Counted from the first letter of the stretch, positions 8,569 through 17,907 are shown. The stretch is DNA of 64,000 bases from JABDGV01 sp964577935 (GCA_964577935.1 CAZOAJ010000009.1:14304-78303); one strand, 5' to 3'. Translations and numbers: made by a program. Notes: generated by a model not told the origin, from the sequence alone.

Positions 8569-8606
8569 ATTGCGTTGAAAGAAGCCAGATCTTCTTTCAA
8601 CGCAAT
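8569..8606. terminator. bidirectional terminator between eno and peroxiredoxin
   Basis: A perfect 16-base stem (ATTGCGTTGAAAGAAG / its complement) with loop CCAGAT lies between the converging stops at 8558 and 8624. It is the strongest hairpin in the window. It lacks a long T-run on either side, but its position between convergent genes supports a two-way terminator. Confidence 0.8.
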
Positions 8607-8623
8607 ATATGGTGGAAAAAGGT

Positions 8624-9211
8624 TTATTTTAATACTGTTTGATAACTTCTCAATCCTTCAAGCGTCGCCACCATTCCTTTTTTTCCGTTCTTCCAGTTCG
8701 CAGGACATACCTCGCCATTTTTTTGGAAGAAAGTAAGAGCATCTACCATTCTCAAAACTTCATCCACGGAACGTCCAAGTGGAAGATCATTGATAAGCAT
8801 ATGGCGGATAATTTGGCGCTCATCAATTAAAAAGAGAGCTCTGTAAGCGATCCCCTCTGATGGAACTAAAACATTAAATTTTTCACAAACATCCTTTGTG
8901 ACATCCCCAATCAGTGGATAATTGACGCCCTCGATCCCGCCCTTTTCGACGGGCGTTGAAAGCCAAGCTAAGTGAGTATAGCAGCTATCAATGGAGCAGC
9001 CAATTACCTGACATCCCCTCTCCTCAAACTCAGATCGAGCCTTTTCAAAAGCTATAAGTTCTGTGGGGCACACAAAGGTAAAGTCAAGAGGGTAAAAGAA
9101 AAGAACAATTTTTTTACCAATGAACTGTTTGAGTGTAAACCCTTCCTGAATTTGTCCATCTACGACTGCTTTAGTAGTAATTTCGGGAACGCTTCTACCG
9201 ATGAATGCCAT
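8624..9211 (-). CDS. ahpC: 2-Cys peroxiredoxin (AhpC/Prx)
   Basis: The protein is a thiol peroxidase of 195 residues, typical length. The peroxidatic Cys sits in DFTFVCPTE near residue 50, and the resolving Cys in GEVCPANW near residue 168. It reduces hydrogen peroxide and alkyl hydroperoxides in the cytoplasm, using thioredoxin or a similar donor. No AhpF-like reductase is nearby. Chlamydiae rely on such an enzyme because they lack catalase. The gene stands alone, convergent with eno and divergent from the 9261 gene. Confidence 0.95.
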   Translation of the reverse strand: MAFIGRSVPEITTKAVVDGQIQEGFTLKQFIGKKIVLFFYPLDFTFVCPTELIAFEKARSEFEERGCQVIGCSIDSCYTHLAWLSTPVEKGGIEGVNYPLIGDVTKDVCEKFNVLVPSEGIAYRALFLIDERQIIRHMLINDLPLGRSVDEVLRMVDALTFFQKNGEVCPANWKNGKKGMVATLEGLRSYQTVLK

Positions 9212-9260
9212 AAGTTCTCCAAGGTGATATACTGGTTATGTAGGGCAATGGTCTAAGAAT

Positions 9261-9737
9261 ATGTCCTTTGAACTCAATACAAATCAAGATAGTAGCGAAT
9301 CAAGGAAACACAGCATGCAGGCATCAAACTTTCCGGCAGTGACCCTTTTTGGGGAAGCTGAAAAGGGAGAGCTGTGCATAGGAAGGTTTTGCTCCACGCT
9401 TTGGCAGCTCTGGGACTCTTTTGGAGAGCCTCCAGAAAACACCGAGGGATTATTTTATGCTATCCAATCTCTTAATTTCGGCAAGCCTGTTTTATACTTT
9501 CGTGTTGAGGAAGAGGGAAGCTCTCTCGAAGATTATGAAATTGCTTTGTCTGGGCTTGAATCGTCCATTCCTGAACAAACAAAAATAGGCGCGATTTTTC
9601 TTCCGAAAATGGGGGCAAGGAAAGTCATCAGCCACTGCCTGCATATCTGTGTTCGACATGCAGGCCTGCTGATTATGACCAATAAGGATTTGTTTGATTA
9701 CTTGACAGACACAGCGCCATCAAGGGTGATCGAATGA
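9261..9737 (+). CDS. hypothetical protein (158 aa)
   Basis: I do not recognise the family. The 158 residues form a compact acidic alpha/beta-like protein without signal peptide or membrane segment. A Cys-rich tail is visible (residues about 120-140, SHCLHICVRHAGLLIM). The ATG is 49 bases from the divergent peroxiredoxin start. Its last 40 bases overlap the convergent CocE-like gene. The tail shape is a little like a chaperone, but nothing specific supports that. Confidence 0.65.
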   Translation: MSFELNTNQDSSESRKHSMQASNFPAVTLFGEAEKGELCIGRFCSTLWQLWDSFGEPPENTEGLFYAIQSLNFGKPVLYFRVEEEGSSLEDYEIALSGLESSIPEQTKIGAIFLPKMGARKVISHCLHICVRHAGLLIMTNKDLFDYLTDTAPSRVIE

Positions 9738-11410
9738 TCATCGACTGTCTTTTCTGCAATAGCTTGAGAGTTTGCAGCCTGCTGCATTACGGGCAGCATA
9801 AGACGCGATGGAGTTTTCGACCCTGAATAGAGGGTAAATCCAGGCCCTTTTTTGCCAGTAACAGATGGAGACAGATCATAGCCCGGATAGTTGGAAGCAG
9901 AGATCAAAAGGCCAATTTTATGTCCTTTTGCAAAGACCATGCTTGTCGACCAAAGATCTACAACAACCAGGCGTGGCTGCGATGCTTTCCCTTCTGGATG
10001 AGCATTAGGAAGCATGTGTGAAACACCTTCAGCAATGATATAATGCTCGCCTTTCGGAGAAATATCAATCAATCGCAAACAAAGATCTCGCTCTTCTTGA
10101 ATGTCCCCAACGTAGAGATTCGCATACAGTCTACCAGTAACCTCAAGATCACTCTTAAGAAAATCTGTTGAAAGAAGCAGCACATCATCTCGAGAGACTA
10201 TCGAGGTAATATCAAGAGGACCGTCAGGCATGAAGAGATTTCTTCCACCGACTGTCGGAACAGGATTTGAAGGATCGTACGGCAGAGTATAAGAAAGCTG
10301 CTCTTCTTCGATCGAATCTGACCCAGAGAGTTTTTTCTCTCTATCTAGACTGAATCCAATATAATGAGCACCGGCAGGCGGCCATATTTCGGAAGTTTTC
10401 CATACATTTCCTGATGATGGAGTTCCATCAAATGGTCCCATAACATAATACTGTATCGCAGGAGCTTCAGAGATTTCTTTTCCAACTCCTTTAAGATGCC
10501 AATCAAGCCAGCCTCTTTGTGAAATTGGCACAGGCGGCGTTAACATAGCTTCTGTAAGGTTGAAAGAACCGAGTTTTTTTGAGTATCTAAATCGATGTCC
10601 CCAAGGACCTATAATTAATTTGTGAAGCTTGCGAACTTCCGTTTGAGAGTGTTCTTTTGCAGCAATGAATGCATCAATGGTTCCTTGCGAGAAAATATCG
10701 AACCATCCGCCGATATGCAGCTGTGGCACTCTAATATGATCCGCGTAATCGATAGCATTAAATTTGCTCCAAAATGCATCGTACCTTGAACGCTCTTTTA
10801 GCCAATTAACTACTGAAGGCTGCCTCTGGTGAACTTTAAGCCACCCTTCGACCTGCTCTTTTCGAAACTGACCTCCAGGATATATGGCATACTGATACAT
10901 ACTAGGCGCTGCCATTTCGATATGCTGGCAAACAAGATTTGGCGGAGCTGATGGAGCCAGCAAGAGCTGTGTAATACCAGTAGCGGAAACACCAATAGTT
11001 GCAACCTTTCCAGTACAAAAGGGCTGTTGAGCAATCCATTGAACGGTATCATATCCATCCACCGGATATGAACCCGAAAGAGACCATCCATCAGTTAAAT
11101 AGGGAATAGTCGTACCGGATGTATCACAACAAGATCTTGTAGATTGAACGACGAGAGCATATCCCGAATCAACAAGTTCAAACCAGACCGGATCGATTCG
11201 ATCTTTACCCAAAGGGTGTCGAACTAAAACACAGGGGATTTTCTGTCCGGAAGTAAAAGATTTTGGCAAGAAAAGGTTGGCGGGAAGCTTAACCTCATCA
11301 CGCATAGGAATCTCTAAAATAGCATCTGGAGCTCTTTCTTCAGAAGCATCAAGACAGGATACTAATCTAGATAGCAATAATGAAATAACGAGTAATGATC
11401 GTAAAAGCAT
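9698..11410 (-). CDS. exported CocE/NonD-family hydrolase (S15-like)
   Basis: This 570-residue protein has an N-terminal signal peptide (MLLRSLLVISLLLSRLVSCL) and an alpha/beta-hydrolase domain of the CocE/X-Pro dipeptidyl-peptidase S15 type. The nucleophile elbow is GVSATG near residue 141. The acid is in GGWFDIFSQG and the catalytic His in GPWGHR. A C-terminal jelly-roll domain (LWSTSMVFAKGHKIGLLI) completes the family layout. Such enzymes cleave esters or N-terminal dipeptides. The substrate is unknown, and the signal peptide implies action outside the cytoplasm. It overlaps the convergent 9261 gene by 40 bases. Confidence 0.85.
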   Translation of the reverse strand: MLLRSLLVISLLLSRLVSCLDASEERAPDAILEIPMRDEVKLPANLFLPKSFTSGQKIPCVLVRHPLGKDRIDPVWFELVDSGYALVVQSTRSCCDTSGTTIPYLTDGWSLSGSYPVDGYDTVQWIAQQPFCTGKVATIGVSATGITQLLLAPSAPPNLVCQHIEMAAPSMYQYAIYPGGQFRKEQVEGWLKVHQRQPSVVNWLKERSRYDAFWSKFNAIDYADHIRVPQLHIGGWFDIFSQGTIDAFIAAKEHSQTEVRKLHKLIIGPWGHRFRYSKKLGSFNLTEAMLTPPVPISQRGWLDWHLKGVGKEISEAPAIQYYVMGPFDGTPSSGNVWKTSEIWPPAGAHYIGFSLDREKKLSGSDSIEEEQLSYTLPYDPSNPVPTVGGRNLFMPDGPLDITSIVSRDDVLLLSTDFLKSDLEVTGRLYANLYVGDIQEERDLCLRLIDISPKGEHYIIAEGVSHMLPNAHPEGKASQPRLVVVDLWSTSMVFAKGHKIGLLISASNYPGYDLSPSVTGKKGPGFTLYSGSKTPSRLMLPVMQQAANSQAIAEKTVDDHSITLDGAVSVK

Positions 11411-11484
11411 TATATTATACTGGGATTAGGATGAATGAGAATAACGCGGCGCATTCAACGGCCGTATAGAACAGATCAATTGAT

Positions 11485-11510
11485 ACGGGAGAATATGAAG
11501 CATCTCCCGT
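11485..11510 (-). terminator. hairpin downstream of rpsT
   Basis: ACGGGAGA at 11485-11492 and TCTCCCGT at 11503-11510 form a perfect 8-base stem with a 10-base loop, 46 bases beyond the rpsT stop and 75 bases before the next gene's start. There is no clear T-run on the minus strand, so termination is only suggested. Confidence 0.4.
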
Positions 11511-11555
11511 TCAATATCGACTGGATTTACCCAAGCAAAATAATGGGATAGCTTA

Positions 11556-11858
11556 TCAAGCAGCTTGCGTTGCAAGACGAGCAGCCATCCGAGCCTTAAT
11601 TCGGCTCGCTTTATTTTTCTTGTAAATGCCATTTTTAACTCCCTTATCAACGAGACTATTGATCTCACTGAGGGACTGTACTGACTCTTTCGTGTCTTTT
11701 TTTGACACTTGAGCTAAGAAGGACTTAACAGCTGTTTTAACGCGCGAACGTGCAGCTTTATTGCGTAAGCGTTTTTTTTCGCTCTGCAATTGTCGCTTAA
11801 CACTCGTTGGCCGTTTTGCTTTTTTCGACCCTTCTTCCTTCTGCTGTGGATTTGCCAT
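11556..11858 (-). CDS. rpsT: 30S ribosomal protein S20
   Basis: S20 (100 aa) binds 16S rRNA early in 30S assembly. The sequence is highly basic and helical, with the family signature SEKKRLRNKAARSRVKTAVK near residue 27 and RIKARMAARLA near the end. An N-terminal Lys-rich extension of about 20 residues precedes the core. It is divergent from the 11942 gene, an order (rpsT, hypothetical, rpoD) I recall from Chlamydia. Confidence 0.95.
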   Translation of the reverse strand: MANPQQKEEGSKKAKRPTSVKRQLQSEKKRLRNKAARSRVKTAVKSFLAQVSKKDTKESVQSLSEINSLVDKGVKNGIYKKNKASRIKARMAARLATQAA

Positions 11859-11941
11859 GCTTTCGCTCCGGAAAATAGAAAGATGTGTATGTTTTAGGAA
11901 GCAGTAATTGTACTCATTTGGGTTTTTATTTTTCCACGTAA

Positions 11942-13084
11942 TTGATTGGAATGAGCATGAATGGACAGATATTTATTGAATTGAATTTCTTTTTGATCGC
12001 ATTTTCAGGCAATGCAAAAATGGCTGCATGCATATGTGTGATCCTACTTGTTGGAACTTCGGCATATGGCTATCTTTCATGGATCAAAAAAAGAGAATAT
12101 GGAAGTCAAATAACTGAAAAACAAACAAAAGAACAAATTGACATCCCAAATGAACATCGAATCAAGCCCGTAAAAGCTTCATCTCAAAAAGGCAATATTG
12201 AAGAAGAACTCCAAAAAAAACATGTGAGTACACCTATATTTGACCCCTCTTTGAATCATTTTCAAACATCGCATGCAGATTCAACTCCAAGCGAACCTTT
12301 TCAACCTGCACCTAGCGGAAATGAATTGTTTAATGATATTCCAGATATTCAAAGAACTCAGAAAGAGACAGCTAAAATAGAGACAGAGGAAAAACATACC
12401 TTATTATTACGTGAACTTGAGGATACAAAACAGCAACTAACTCTCCTCCAAGATGAAATTGCTTTGAAAAAACTTGAGGTTGACAATGGTCATGGAAAAG
12501 CTCAAGACAAAATCAGAAGCCTTGAGAAGAGCATAAAGGCAATTTTTACAAGCTATACATCCCTGCTCAAGAAATATGAGGAGATGAATAAAGCTCATCT
12601 ATTCGAAATCAAAACAATCTTAAAAACACCTCTAACAACGCAAAGCAAAGAAGTTTCAGCCCTTCTTACCTTCCATAGAAATCTTACATCTGTTCATGAA
12701 CAAATTTATTTTCTGTCATCTCTCCTCTCCAAAGATGAGGAAGACAAGGGCGGACAAATACTGCAATCACTTTCAGCTCTTCAGTCAAGAACAAGACTTA
12801 AAACCCTCGACCTCTATTCAGAAATACCGTGGGTTCTGCTTAATATCGCTACATGGACGAGCGAAGGAATATCTAAAAGCTGCAGAAATCTAGGGATCTC
12901 GGAGCATGAACTGAACAATTCTCTTTCAGTGGAATCGTTGAAAAATGCGTTTGAGGCATCTGAACAAGAGCTCTTTGAAATCTCGATAGGAGAGTTTGAT
13001 TTTGCAGGCATCAGGCTGAATGGCAGCGGGTCTCATGTTCTGCTTGTTTGCCAAAAGGCAAAGCTGCCTGAGCGCCTCGGGTGA
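11942..13084 (+). CDS. membrane-anchored coiled-coil protein between rpsT and rpoD
   Basis: The function is unknown. The 380-residue protein has one hydrophobic segment (about residues 27-45, MAACICVILLVGTSAYGYL), then a Lys/Glu/Gln-rich linker. A likely coiled coil follows (about residues 150-215, rich in ELEDTKQQL-like heptads), and then a helical C-terminal domain. The topology suggests an inner-membrane anchor with a soluble body. In Chlamydia, rpsT and rpoD flank a hypothetical gene (CT616 as I recall), and this is probably its positional counterpart. A Met at the second ATG (11951) or M24 could be the true start. The last 159 bases overlap the convergent CoiA-like gene. Confidence 0.7.
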   Translation: MIGMSMNGQIFIELNFFLIAFSGNAKMAACICVILLVGTSAYGYLSWIKKREYGSQITEKQTKEQIDIPNEHRIKPVKASSQKGNIEEELQKKHVSTPIFDPSLNHFQTSHADSTPSEPFQPAPSGNELFNDIPDIQRTQKETAKIETEEKHTLLLRELEDTKQQLTLLQDEIALKKLEVDNGHGKAQDKIRSLEKSIKAIFTSYTSLLKKYEEMNKAHLFEIKTILKTPLTTQSKEVSALLTFHRNLTSVHEQIYFLSSLLSKDEEDKGGQILQSLSALQSRTRLKTLDLYSEIPWVLLNIATWTSEGISKSCRNLGISEHELNNSLSVESLKNAFEASEQELFEISIGEFDFAGIRLNGSGSHVLLVCQKAKLPERLG

Positions 13085-13786
13085 TACCTGGCCTTGGGCA
13101 ACTTTATCTATAAGGTCACCTCTTAAACATACCTTCCAAGACTGTCGAAATACAAGAGACTCGTGAGGAGCCATCCCATTAAGTGGTATAACTATAACCT
13201 TCTTAGGAAGCGCGAAATGAAGAGAAGAAGATGAAATCCGCTTCCCATAAATACAAACTGAAGGGATATCAAATATAGTAAGATCATTACTCCCATTCAG
13301 ATGAAAAAAATAGTGCGGAATAGACTGAATTTTTTCTTCAAATGCTGACGGATAGGGAGTGCAAAACCTTTTTAACGATAATAACCAGATAACACTCCAA
13401 CCTATTGAATGGTAAGCATCCGTTCTCCTTAAGGCTTCTTCAGCTTCAATCCACGAGCATTGAATTTCGAAAATAATTTTCCTTGGGTAATATACAATAT
13501 CAGCAACGCGTCCAATCTCTTTAAAACGAACCTCTTGCTTACATTCTCCCTCTGAAAAATTTTTACATAAGAGATCTTGCACCTTCATATGCAAGGGAGA
13601 CCTCTGGTGTTGTCTGCAATTTTCGGAGAGAGCTATATGAAAAAAATGCTTTACCCCTAAAGGCGAAGTGCGCAGCCGAACAGGCAGTTTACATTCTACA
13701 CAATAGTATTCCTTAGAAGCCTTGGCCGCTTCAACATGTATAGCTTTTTCTTCATCTAATTCTGCGTCTAAAGCCCAAAGCTGCAT
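12926..13786 (-). CDS. CoiA-like competence protein
   Basis: This CoiA-family protein has 286 residues if started at ATG 13786. That start fits the family N-terminus (MQLWALD), although the frame is open further upstream to TTG 13843. Visible landmarks are a zinc-like CVECKLPVRLR motif, KHFFHIALSENC, and a nuclease-like core (VADIVYYPRKIIFEIQCSW) with the D...E.Q pattern of CoiA. In Gram-positive bacteria CoiA acts in DNA uptake and recombination during natural transformation. The role in chlamydiae is untested. The 159-base overlap with the convergent 11942 gene is unusually long. Confidence 0.75.
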   Translation of the reverse strand: MQLWALDAELDEEKAIHVEAAKASKEYYCVECKLPVRLRTSPLGVKHFFHIALSENCRQHQRSPLHMKVQDLLCKNFSEGECKQEVRFKEIGRVADIVYYPRKIIFEIQCSWIEAEEALRRTDAYHSIGWSVIWLLSLKRFCTPYPSAFEEKIQSIPHYFFHLNGSNDLTIFDIPSVCIYGKRISSSSLHFALPKKVIVIPLNGMAPHESLVFRQSWKVCLRGDLIDKVAQGQVSPEALRQLCLLANKQNMRPAAIQPDACKIKLSYRDFKELLFRCLKRIFQRFH

Positions 13787-13900
13787 CAAAACAACCGCTT
13801 TATATGAGAAATTTAAATGTATCCCAAAACTCACCTTATGCAAAAGCTCTTGATTGGATTAAAACTATATATCTCAATAAGGTCAGAATTTGTGTATGGT

Positions 13901-13997
13901 GAATTTCGTCTGAAATTCCCAAATGTAGTACGCTATGTAGTACATGTGTAAGGTTAACAACTAACAATAGAGTGAAAAAAGCATCTTCAAAAAGATG
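13901..13997 (+). promoter_or_regulatory. structured rpoD leader region
   Basis: The 245-base gap before rpoD holds GAATTTC/GAAATTC (13901-13918), a direct repeat TGTAGTAC at 13924-13931 and 13936-13943 (12-base spacing), and a small hairpin CATCTT/AAGATG (13982-13997) close to the ribosome-binding site AAGGGG (14023-14028). I see no convincing -35/-10 pair. The elements are possible regulator sites or leader structure. Confidence 0.3.
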
Positions 13998-14031
13998 TCT
14001 TGGTTCGCTCCCTATTCTTTAGAAGGGGACA

Positions 14032-15696
14032 ATGAGTCGACTTCATTATAAGGAAGCTTTCACCCAGCAACAGCAAGATAAAGTTGAAGAATTAGTAGCA
14101 CTTGCCAAAGAACAGGGCTACTTAACTTATGAAGAGATCAATGAAATGCTGCCCATGTCTTTTGACACGGCAGATGTCATCGATCAAGTCCTCATTTTCT
14201 TGTCTGGGCTCGATGTACAAGTTCTCAACCAAGCTGAGGTTGACAGGCAAAAAGAGAAGAAGAAAGAGGCCAAAGAGCTAGAAGGTCTTCCAAGAAGAAC
14301 TGAAGCCTCTTCTGATGATCCTGTACGTATGTACTTAAAAGAAATGGGATCGGTACCTCTTCTCACTCGAGAAGAAGAAGTTGAGATTTCAAAACGAATT
14401 GAGAAAGCACAAATTCAAATTGAGCGAATCATCATGCGATTTCGCTACTCAGCAAAAGAAGCTTTCTCAATCGCTAACTACTTAATTCTTGGAAAAGACC
14501 GCTTTGACAAGGTCATCACAGAAAAAGAAGTTACTCATCGGCAAGAATTTCTGCTTTTACTTCCGAAATTATCTTCTCTTTTGAAGGAAGAAGATCAAAT
14601 TCTTGAAACCCATCTCCAACGACTCTACAACGAAGATCCATCTCCAAAAGAAAGAGATACTTTGGAGCAAGAAATTGAAAAGAGCCGCATTAGAACACAG
14701 GCCTATCTACGAAGGCTTCATCTACGACACAATATCATTGAAGACTTCGGCGAAGTGATCATGCGAGCCTATGAACGCTTTCTCTTTCTTGAAAAAGAAA
14801 TTGAAGAGCTTACTCCTCGAGCAACTCGAAATAAGTTTGCTCTAGCAAAACTCTTGGCAGCAAAGCGAAGGCTCAAAAAACTTGAGCTTGCAGCCGGAAG
14901 AACTCTGCCGGACTTCAAAAAAGATGTTCGAATGCTTCAGCGCTGGATGGACAAGAGCCAAGAAGCTAAACGAGAAATGGTTGAGTCAAACCTACGCTTG
15001 GTAATTTCTATTGCCAAAAAGTATACCAACAGAGGTCTCTCATTCTTGGACTTGATTCAAGAAGGCAACATGGGCCTTATGAAGGCTGTAGAAAAGTTTG
15101 AATATCGCCGAGGATATAAATTTTCTACCTATGCTACTTGGTGGATCAGACAAGCAGTTACCCGTGCAATTGCAGACCAGGCTAGGACTATCCGAATCCC
15201 TGTACACATGATTGAGACAATCAATAAAGTGCTCAGAGGTGCAAAAAAGCTTATGATGGAGACTGGACGAGAGCCAACTCCAGAAGAGCTCGCAGAAGAA
15301 GTAGGGATCACTCCTGACCGTGTCCGGGAAATCTATAAGATAGCTCAACATCCTATCTCGCTCCAAGCAGAAGTGGGTGATAGCGGAGAGAGCCAGTTTG
15401 GTGATTTTATCGAAGACGTGGCAGCAGAATCACCCGCAGAAGCTACCGGTTACGCGATCTTAAAGGACAAACTCAACGAAGTACTCGACACTCTTACCGA
15501 AAGAGAAAGAAAAGTACTGATACGGCGATTTGGCCTTTCAGACGGAAAGCCAAAAACCCTCGAAGAGGTAGGTCTTGAGTTCAATGTTACTCGCGAACGT
15601 ATCAGACAAATTGAAGCGAAAGCTCTTCGAAAGATGCGGCATCCAACGAGATCAAAACAGCTTAAAGCCTTTTTAGACCTTCTTGAAGAGATCTAA
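14032..15696 (+). CDS. rpoD: RNA polymerase primary sigma factor (sigma-66/sigma-70)
   Basis: This is the housekeeping sigma factor, 554 residues. Region 1.1-like sequence (VEELVALAKEQGYLTYEEIN) and KEAKELEGL match the chlamydial sigma-66 N-terminus. Region 1.2 (DDPVRMYLKEMG), region 2 (NLRLVISIAKKYTNRGLSFL, YKFSTYATWWIRQAVTRAI, the -10 recognition helix), region 3 and region 4.2 (EEVGLEFNVTRERIRQIEAK, the -35 helix) are all intact. It directs most transcription. It heads an operon with the DinG-like helicase gene 11 bases downstream. The Shine-Dalgarno sequence is AAGGGG. Confidence 0.98.
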   Translation: MSRLHYKEAFTQQQQDKVEELVALAKEQGYLTYEEINEMLPMSFDTADVIDQVLIFLSGLDVQVLNQAEVDRQKEKKKEAKELEGLPRRTEASSDDPVRMYLKEMGSVPLLTREEEVEISKRIEKAQIQIERIIMRFRYSAKEAFSIANYLILGKDRFDKVITEKEVTHRQEFLLLLPKLSSLLKEEDQILETHLQRLYNEDPSPKERDTLEQEIEKSRIRTQAYLRRLHLRHNIIEDFGEVIMRAYERFLFLEKEIEELTPRATRNKFALAKLLAAKRRLKKLELAAGRTLPDFKKDVRMLQRWMDKSQEAKREMVESNLRLVISIAKKYTNRGLSFLDLIQEGNMGLMKAVEKFEYRRGYKFSTYATWWIRQAVTRAIADQARTIRIPVHMIETINKVLRGAKKLMMETGREPTPEELAEEVGITPDRVREIYKIAQHPISLQAEVGDSGESQFGDFIEDVAAESPAEATGYAILKDKLNEVLDTLTERERKVLIRRFGLSDGKPKTLEEVGLEFNVTRERIRQIEAKALRKMRHPTRSKQLKAFLDLLEEI

Positions 15697-15707
15697 ACAG
15701 GTAAAAA

Positions 15708-17846
15708 GTGGCACTAAATAAACACATTGCCAAGGCGCTCGCACCAGAGCGTCTTGGGCCCCTTCTAAAAGGATATGAAATGCGTCCAGGCCAGCTTCAA
15801 ATGGCCGAAAAAGTTCTTGACGCTTTCGAAACAAACCACGTAGCTCTCATTGAAGCAGGAACCGGAACCGGGAAGAGCCTTGCTTACCTATTGCCAGCTA
15901 TTTTATGGGCTCATAAGACTTCTGAACGCATTGTCATTTCAACAAATACTATAGCGCTCCAAGAACAGCTTCTTATTAAGGATATTCCTCTTGCTCTGAA
16001 TTTACTCGAAATAGACCTTCCCGTAGTGCTCGCAAAGGGAATGGGCAATTATCTTTGTAATTTTAGGTTGAAGTCTCGAATTGATGAAGCATCGCTATTT
16101 CATAATAACCGCACAGATCTTCTTCAAATCGCGCAGCAAGCTTCTTATTTACAGTCTGGATGCAAATCTGAGTTTCCTTTTCAAATACCATTCCCAATTT
16201 GGAGCGAGATCAAGGCTGAAAGCGAAACCTGCCTTGGGAATAAATGTCCTTCCTTTTCATCCTGTTTCTTTTTCCAGGCAAGAAAGGCCTTAGAAGAAGC
16301 TAAAATTATTTTAGTGAACCATCATCTCCTCCTCTCGGACTTGTCTCTTAGAGGTGATAAAGCGCTCAACTCTTCAACATGTATCCTCCCTTCTTTTTCT
16401 CGACTGATCCTTGATGAAGGACACCACTTAGAAGAAATTGCTCTCTCCTATTTTGCAAGAAAAGTTGAGCAAAAAGCGCTTCTTTACGATATGAAAAAGC
16501 TTACTCTAACTCTACAGCAGCTAAAACAGCTTCTTGTGTCTTATGAAAAGCTCGTTCCTGAAATATCAAAGCTTTTAATCGAGATGGATACCGAATGGGC
16601 GCTTTCAAGAAGAAGCTTCGCCGAACATCTTGATGCCTTTTTTGCTATGATCGATGAAAAAGTCCTCTCTCGTGGCGCTCATAAAAAAACTCTTTTACAA
16701 AAAGATCTTATCACCTCTTCCTTTTGGAAAGAGCAGGTATGCACAAAGGCTCAGATACTTTTAGAAAAGGCACTGCGGCTTCAAGAGCTGTTTCAGTTTT
16801 TTGACAAAAAAATTCCTCAAATTGGTTACGAAAAACTAACTCTGAATAGCCAAGGAAGTCGAAGCGAAGCCTTAGCCTCTCTTTCACGAATCCAAGAAGG
16901 GATCTCTATTCTAAATTCAATCGCAACGCCAGCAGAGAAGGAAGAGGTAATCCGCTGGTGCGAGAGTGAAGGGGCGCATGATGCTCGTGGAATAAGCTTT
17001 TCGGAAACGCCTTTTGATATCGCCTCAACCATAAAGAAGAACTTATTTGATAAGCTCCCAACATGTGTTATTTCTAGCGCTACATTGACAATTAGAAACT
17101 CATTTAGATCTATTTGCGAACAAATTGGACTTAATTCAGAAGGCGAGGATGTTAAATTAAGCCAATTCGAATCGCCATTTGATTACGAAAAAAATGCTCT
17201 TTTTGTAGTCCCGACTGATCTTGTTCCTCCTGATCACCCAAATCATGAGTCTTCTCTTTCACCTGCTATTCTTGAACTTATCAAAGCAAGTCGTGGAGGC
17301 TCTTTTGTCTTGTTTACTTCATTCAATTCCTTAGAAAAAACCTTTGCACAGCTTCAAGTAGAGCTTCAAACCCTAGGTTATTTACCCTTAAAACAAGGAG
17401 CGCTCCCTAGGTCTCAATTGCTCCGAGATTTCAAATCCCATCAAAATGCCGTATTATTTGGAACCGACTCATTTTGGGAGGGAGTAGACGTTGCAGGACC
17501 TGCTCTCCGGCAAGTAATTATCACAAAGCTTCCTTTTCAACCGCCAAATGACCCTTTAGCACAGGCAAGATCTGAATATCTCTCTAAACAGGGAAAAAAT
17601 CCTTTTGTCCATTATTGGTTGCCAAAAGCTATCGTCAAATTTAAACAGGGCTTTGGAAGACTTATACGATCGAAAGAAGATTTTGGTTCAGTTATTTGCT
17701 TGGATACAAGAATACTTCAAAAGAGCTATGGAAAGCTTTTTATCGACAGTATTCCTCAATGCACTCCTCTACACAAACCGATGAAAGAGGTTCTCAGAGA
17801 GCTTAATCTATTTTATAATAAGAAACTCAACGTGCGGAGAATCTGA
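15708..17846 (+). CDS. DinG/XPD-family ATP-dependent helicase
   Basis: This is a superfamily 2 helicase of 712 residues starting with GTG. It has Walker A (EAGTGTGKS near residue 50), cysteines typical of the 4Fe-4S domain (NYLCNF, then CLGNKCPSFSSC), and a DEGH box (LILDEGHHLEE). Motif V/VI follow (FGTDSFWEGVDV and QGFGRLIRS). Relatives unwind DNA or R-loops at replication blocks. It is in the order expected of DinG/YoaA-like proteins. DinG and YoaA cannot be told apart here. The helicase is directly downstream of rpoD, so probably cotranscribed. Confidence 0.88.
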   Translation: MALNKHIAKALAPERLGPLLKGYEMRPGQLQMAEKVLDAFETNHVALIEAGTGTGKSLAYLLPAILWAHKTSERIVISTNTIALQEQLLIKDIPLALNLLEIDLPVVLAKGMGNYLCNFRLKSRIDEASLFHNNRTDLLQIAQQASYLQSGCKSEFPFQIPFPIWSEIKAESETCLGNKCPSFSSCFFFQARKALEEAKIILVNHHLLLSDLSLRGDKALNSSTCILPSFSRLILDEGHHLEEIALSYFARKVEQKALLYDMKKLTLTLQQLKQLLVSYEKLVPEISKLLIEMDTEWALSRRSFAEHLDAFFAMIDEKVLSRGAHKKTLLQKDLITSSFWKEQVCTKAQILLEKALRLQELFQFFDKKIPQIGYEKLTLNSQGSRSEALASLSRIQEGISILNSIATPAEKEEVIRWCESEGAHDARGISFSETPFDIASTIKKNLFDKLPTCVISSATLTIRNSFRSICEQIGLNSEGEDVKLSQFESPFDYEKNALFVVPTDLVPPDHPNHESSLSPAILELIKASRGGSFVLFTSFNSLEKTFAQLQVELQTLGYLPLKQGALPRSQLLRDFKSHQNAVLFGTDSFWEGVDVAGPALRQVIITKLPFQPPNDPLAQARSEYLSKQGKNPFVHYWLPKAIVKFKQGFGRLIRSKEDFGSVICLDTRILQKSYGKLFIDSIPQCTPLHKPMKEVLRELNLFYNKKLNVRRI

Positions 17847-17863
17847 CCATCTCTTCCGAGATC

Positions 17864-17901
17864 GCACAAGAATTCAATATGAACAAATTAAATTCTTGTG
17901 C
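17864..17901. terminator. hairpin between DinG-like gene and nqrA
   Basis: GCACAAGAATT at 17864-17874 pairs with AATTCTTGTGC at 17891-17901 across a 16-base loop, in the gap between convergent stops. No T-run of length follows, so a two-way terminator is likely rather than certain. Confidence 0.6.
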
Positions 17902-17907
17902 AATTGC

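Noticed and set aside
11426..11668. 80-codon minus-strand frame overlapping rpsT
   Set aside because: It shares sequence with rpsT in another frame and covers the hairpin region; no protein-like motif is seen.
15040..15366. 108-codon minus-strand frame within rpoD
   Set aside because: It overlaps sigma regions 2-3, which are fully conserved on the plus strand, and shows no motif of its own.
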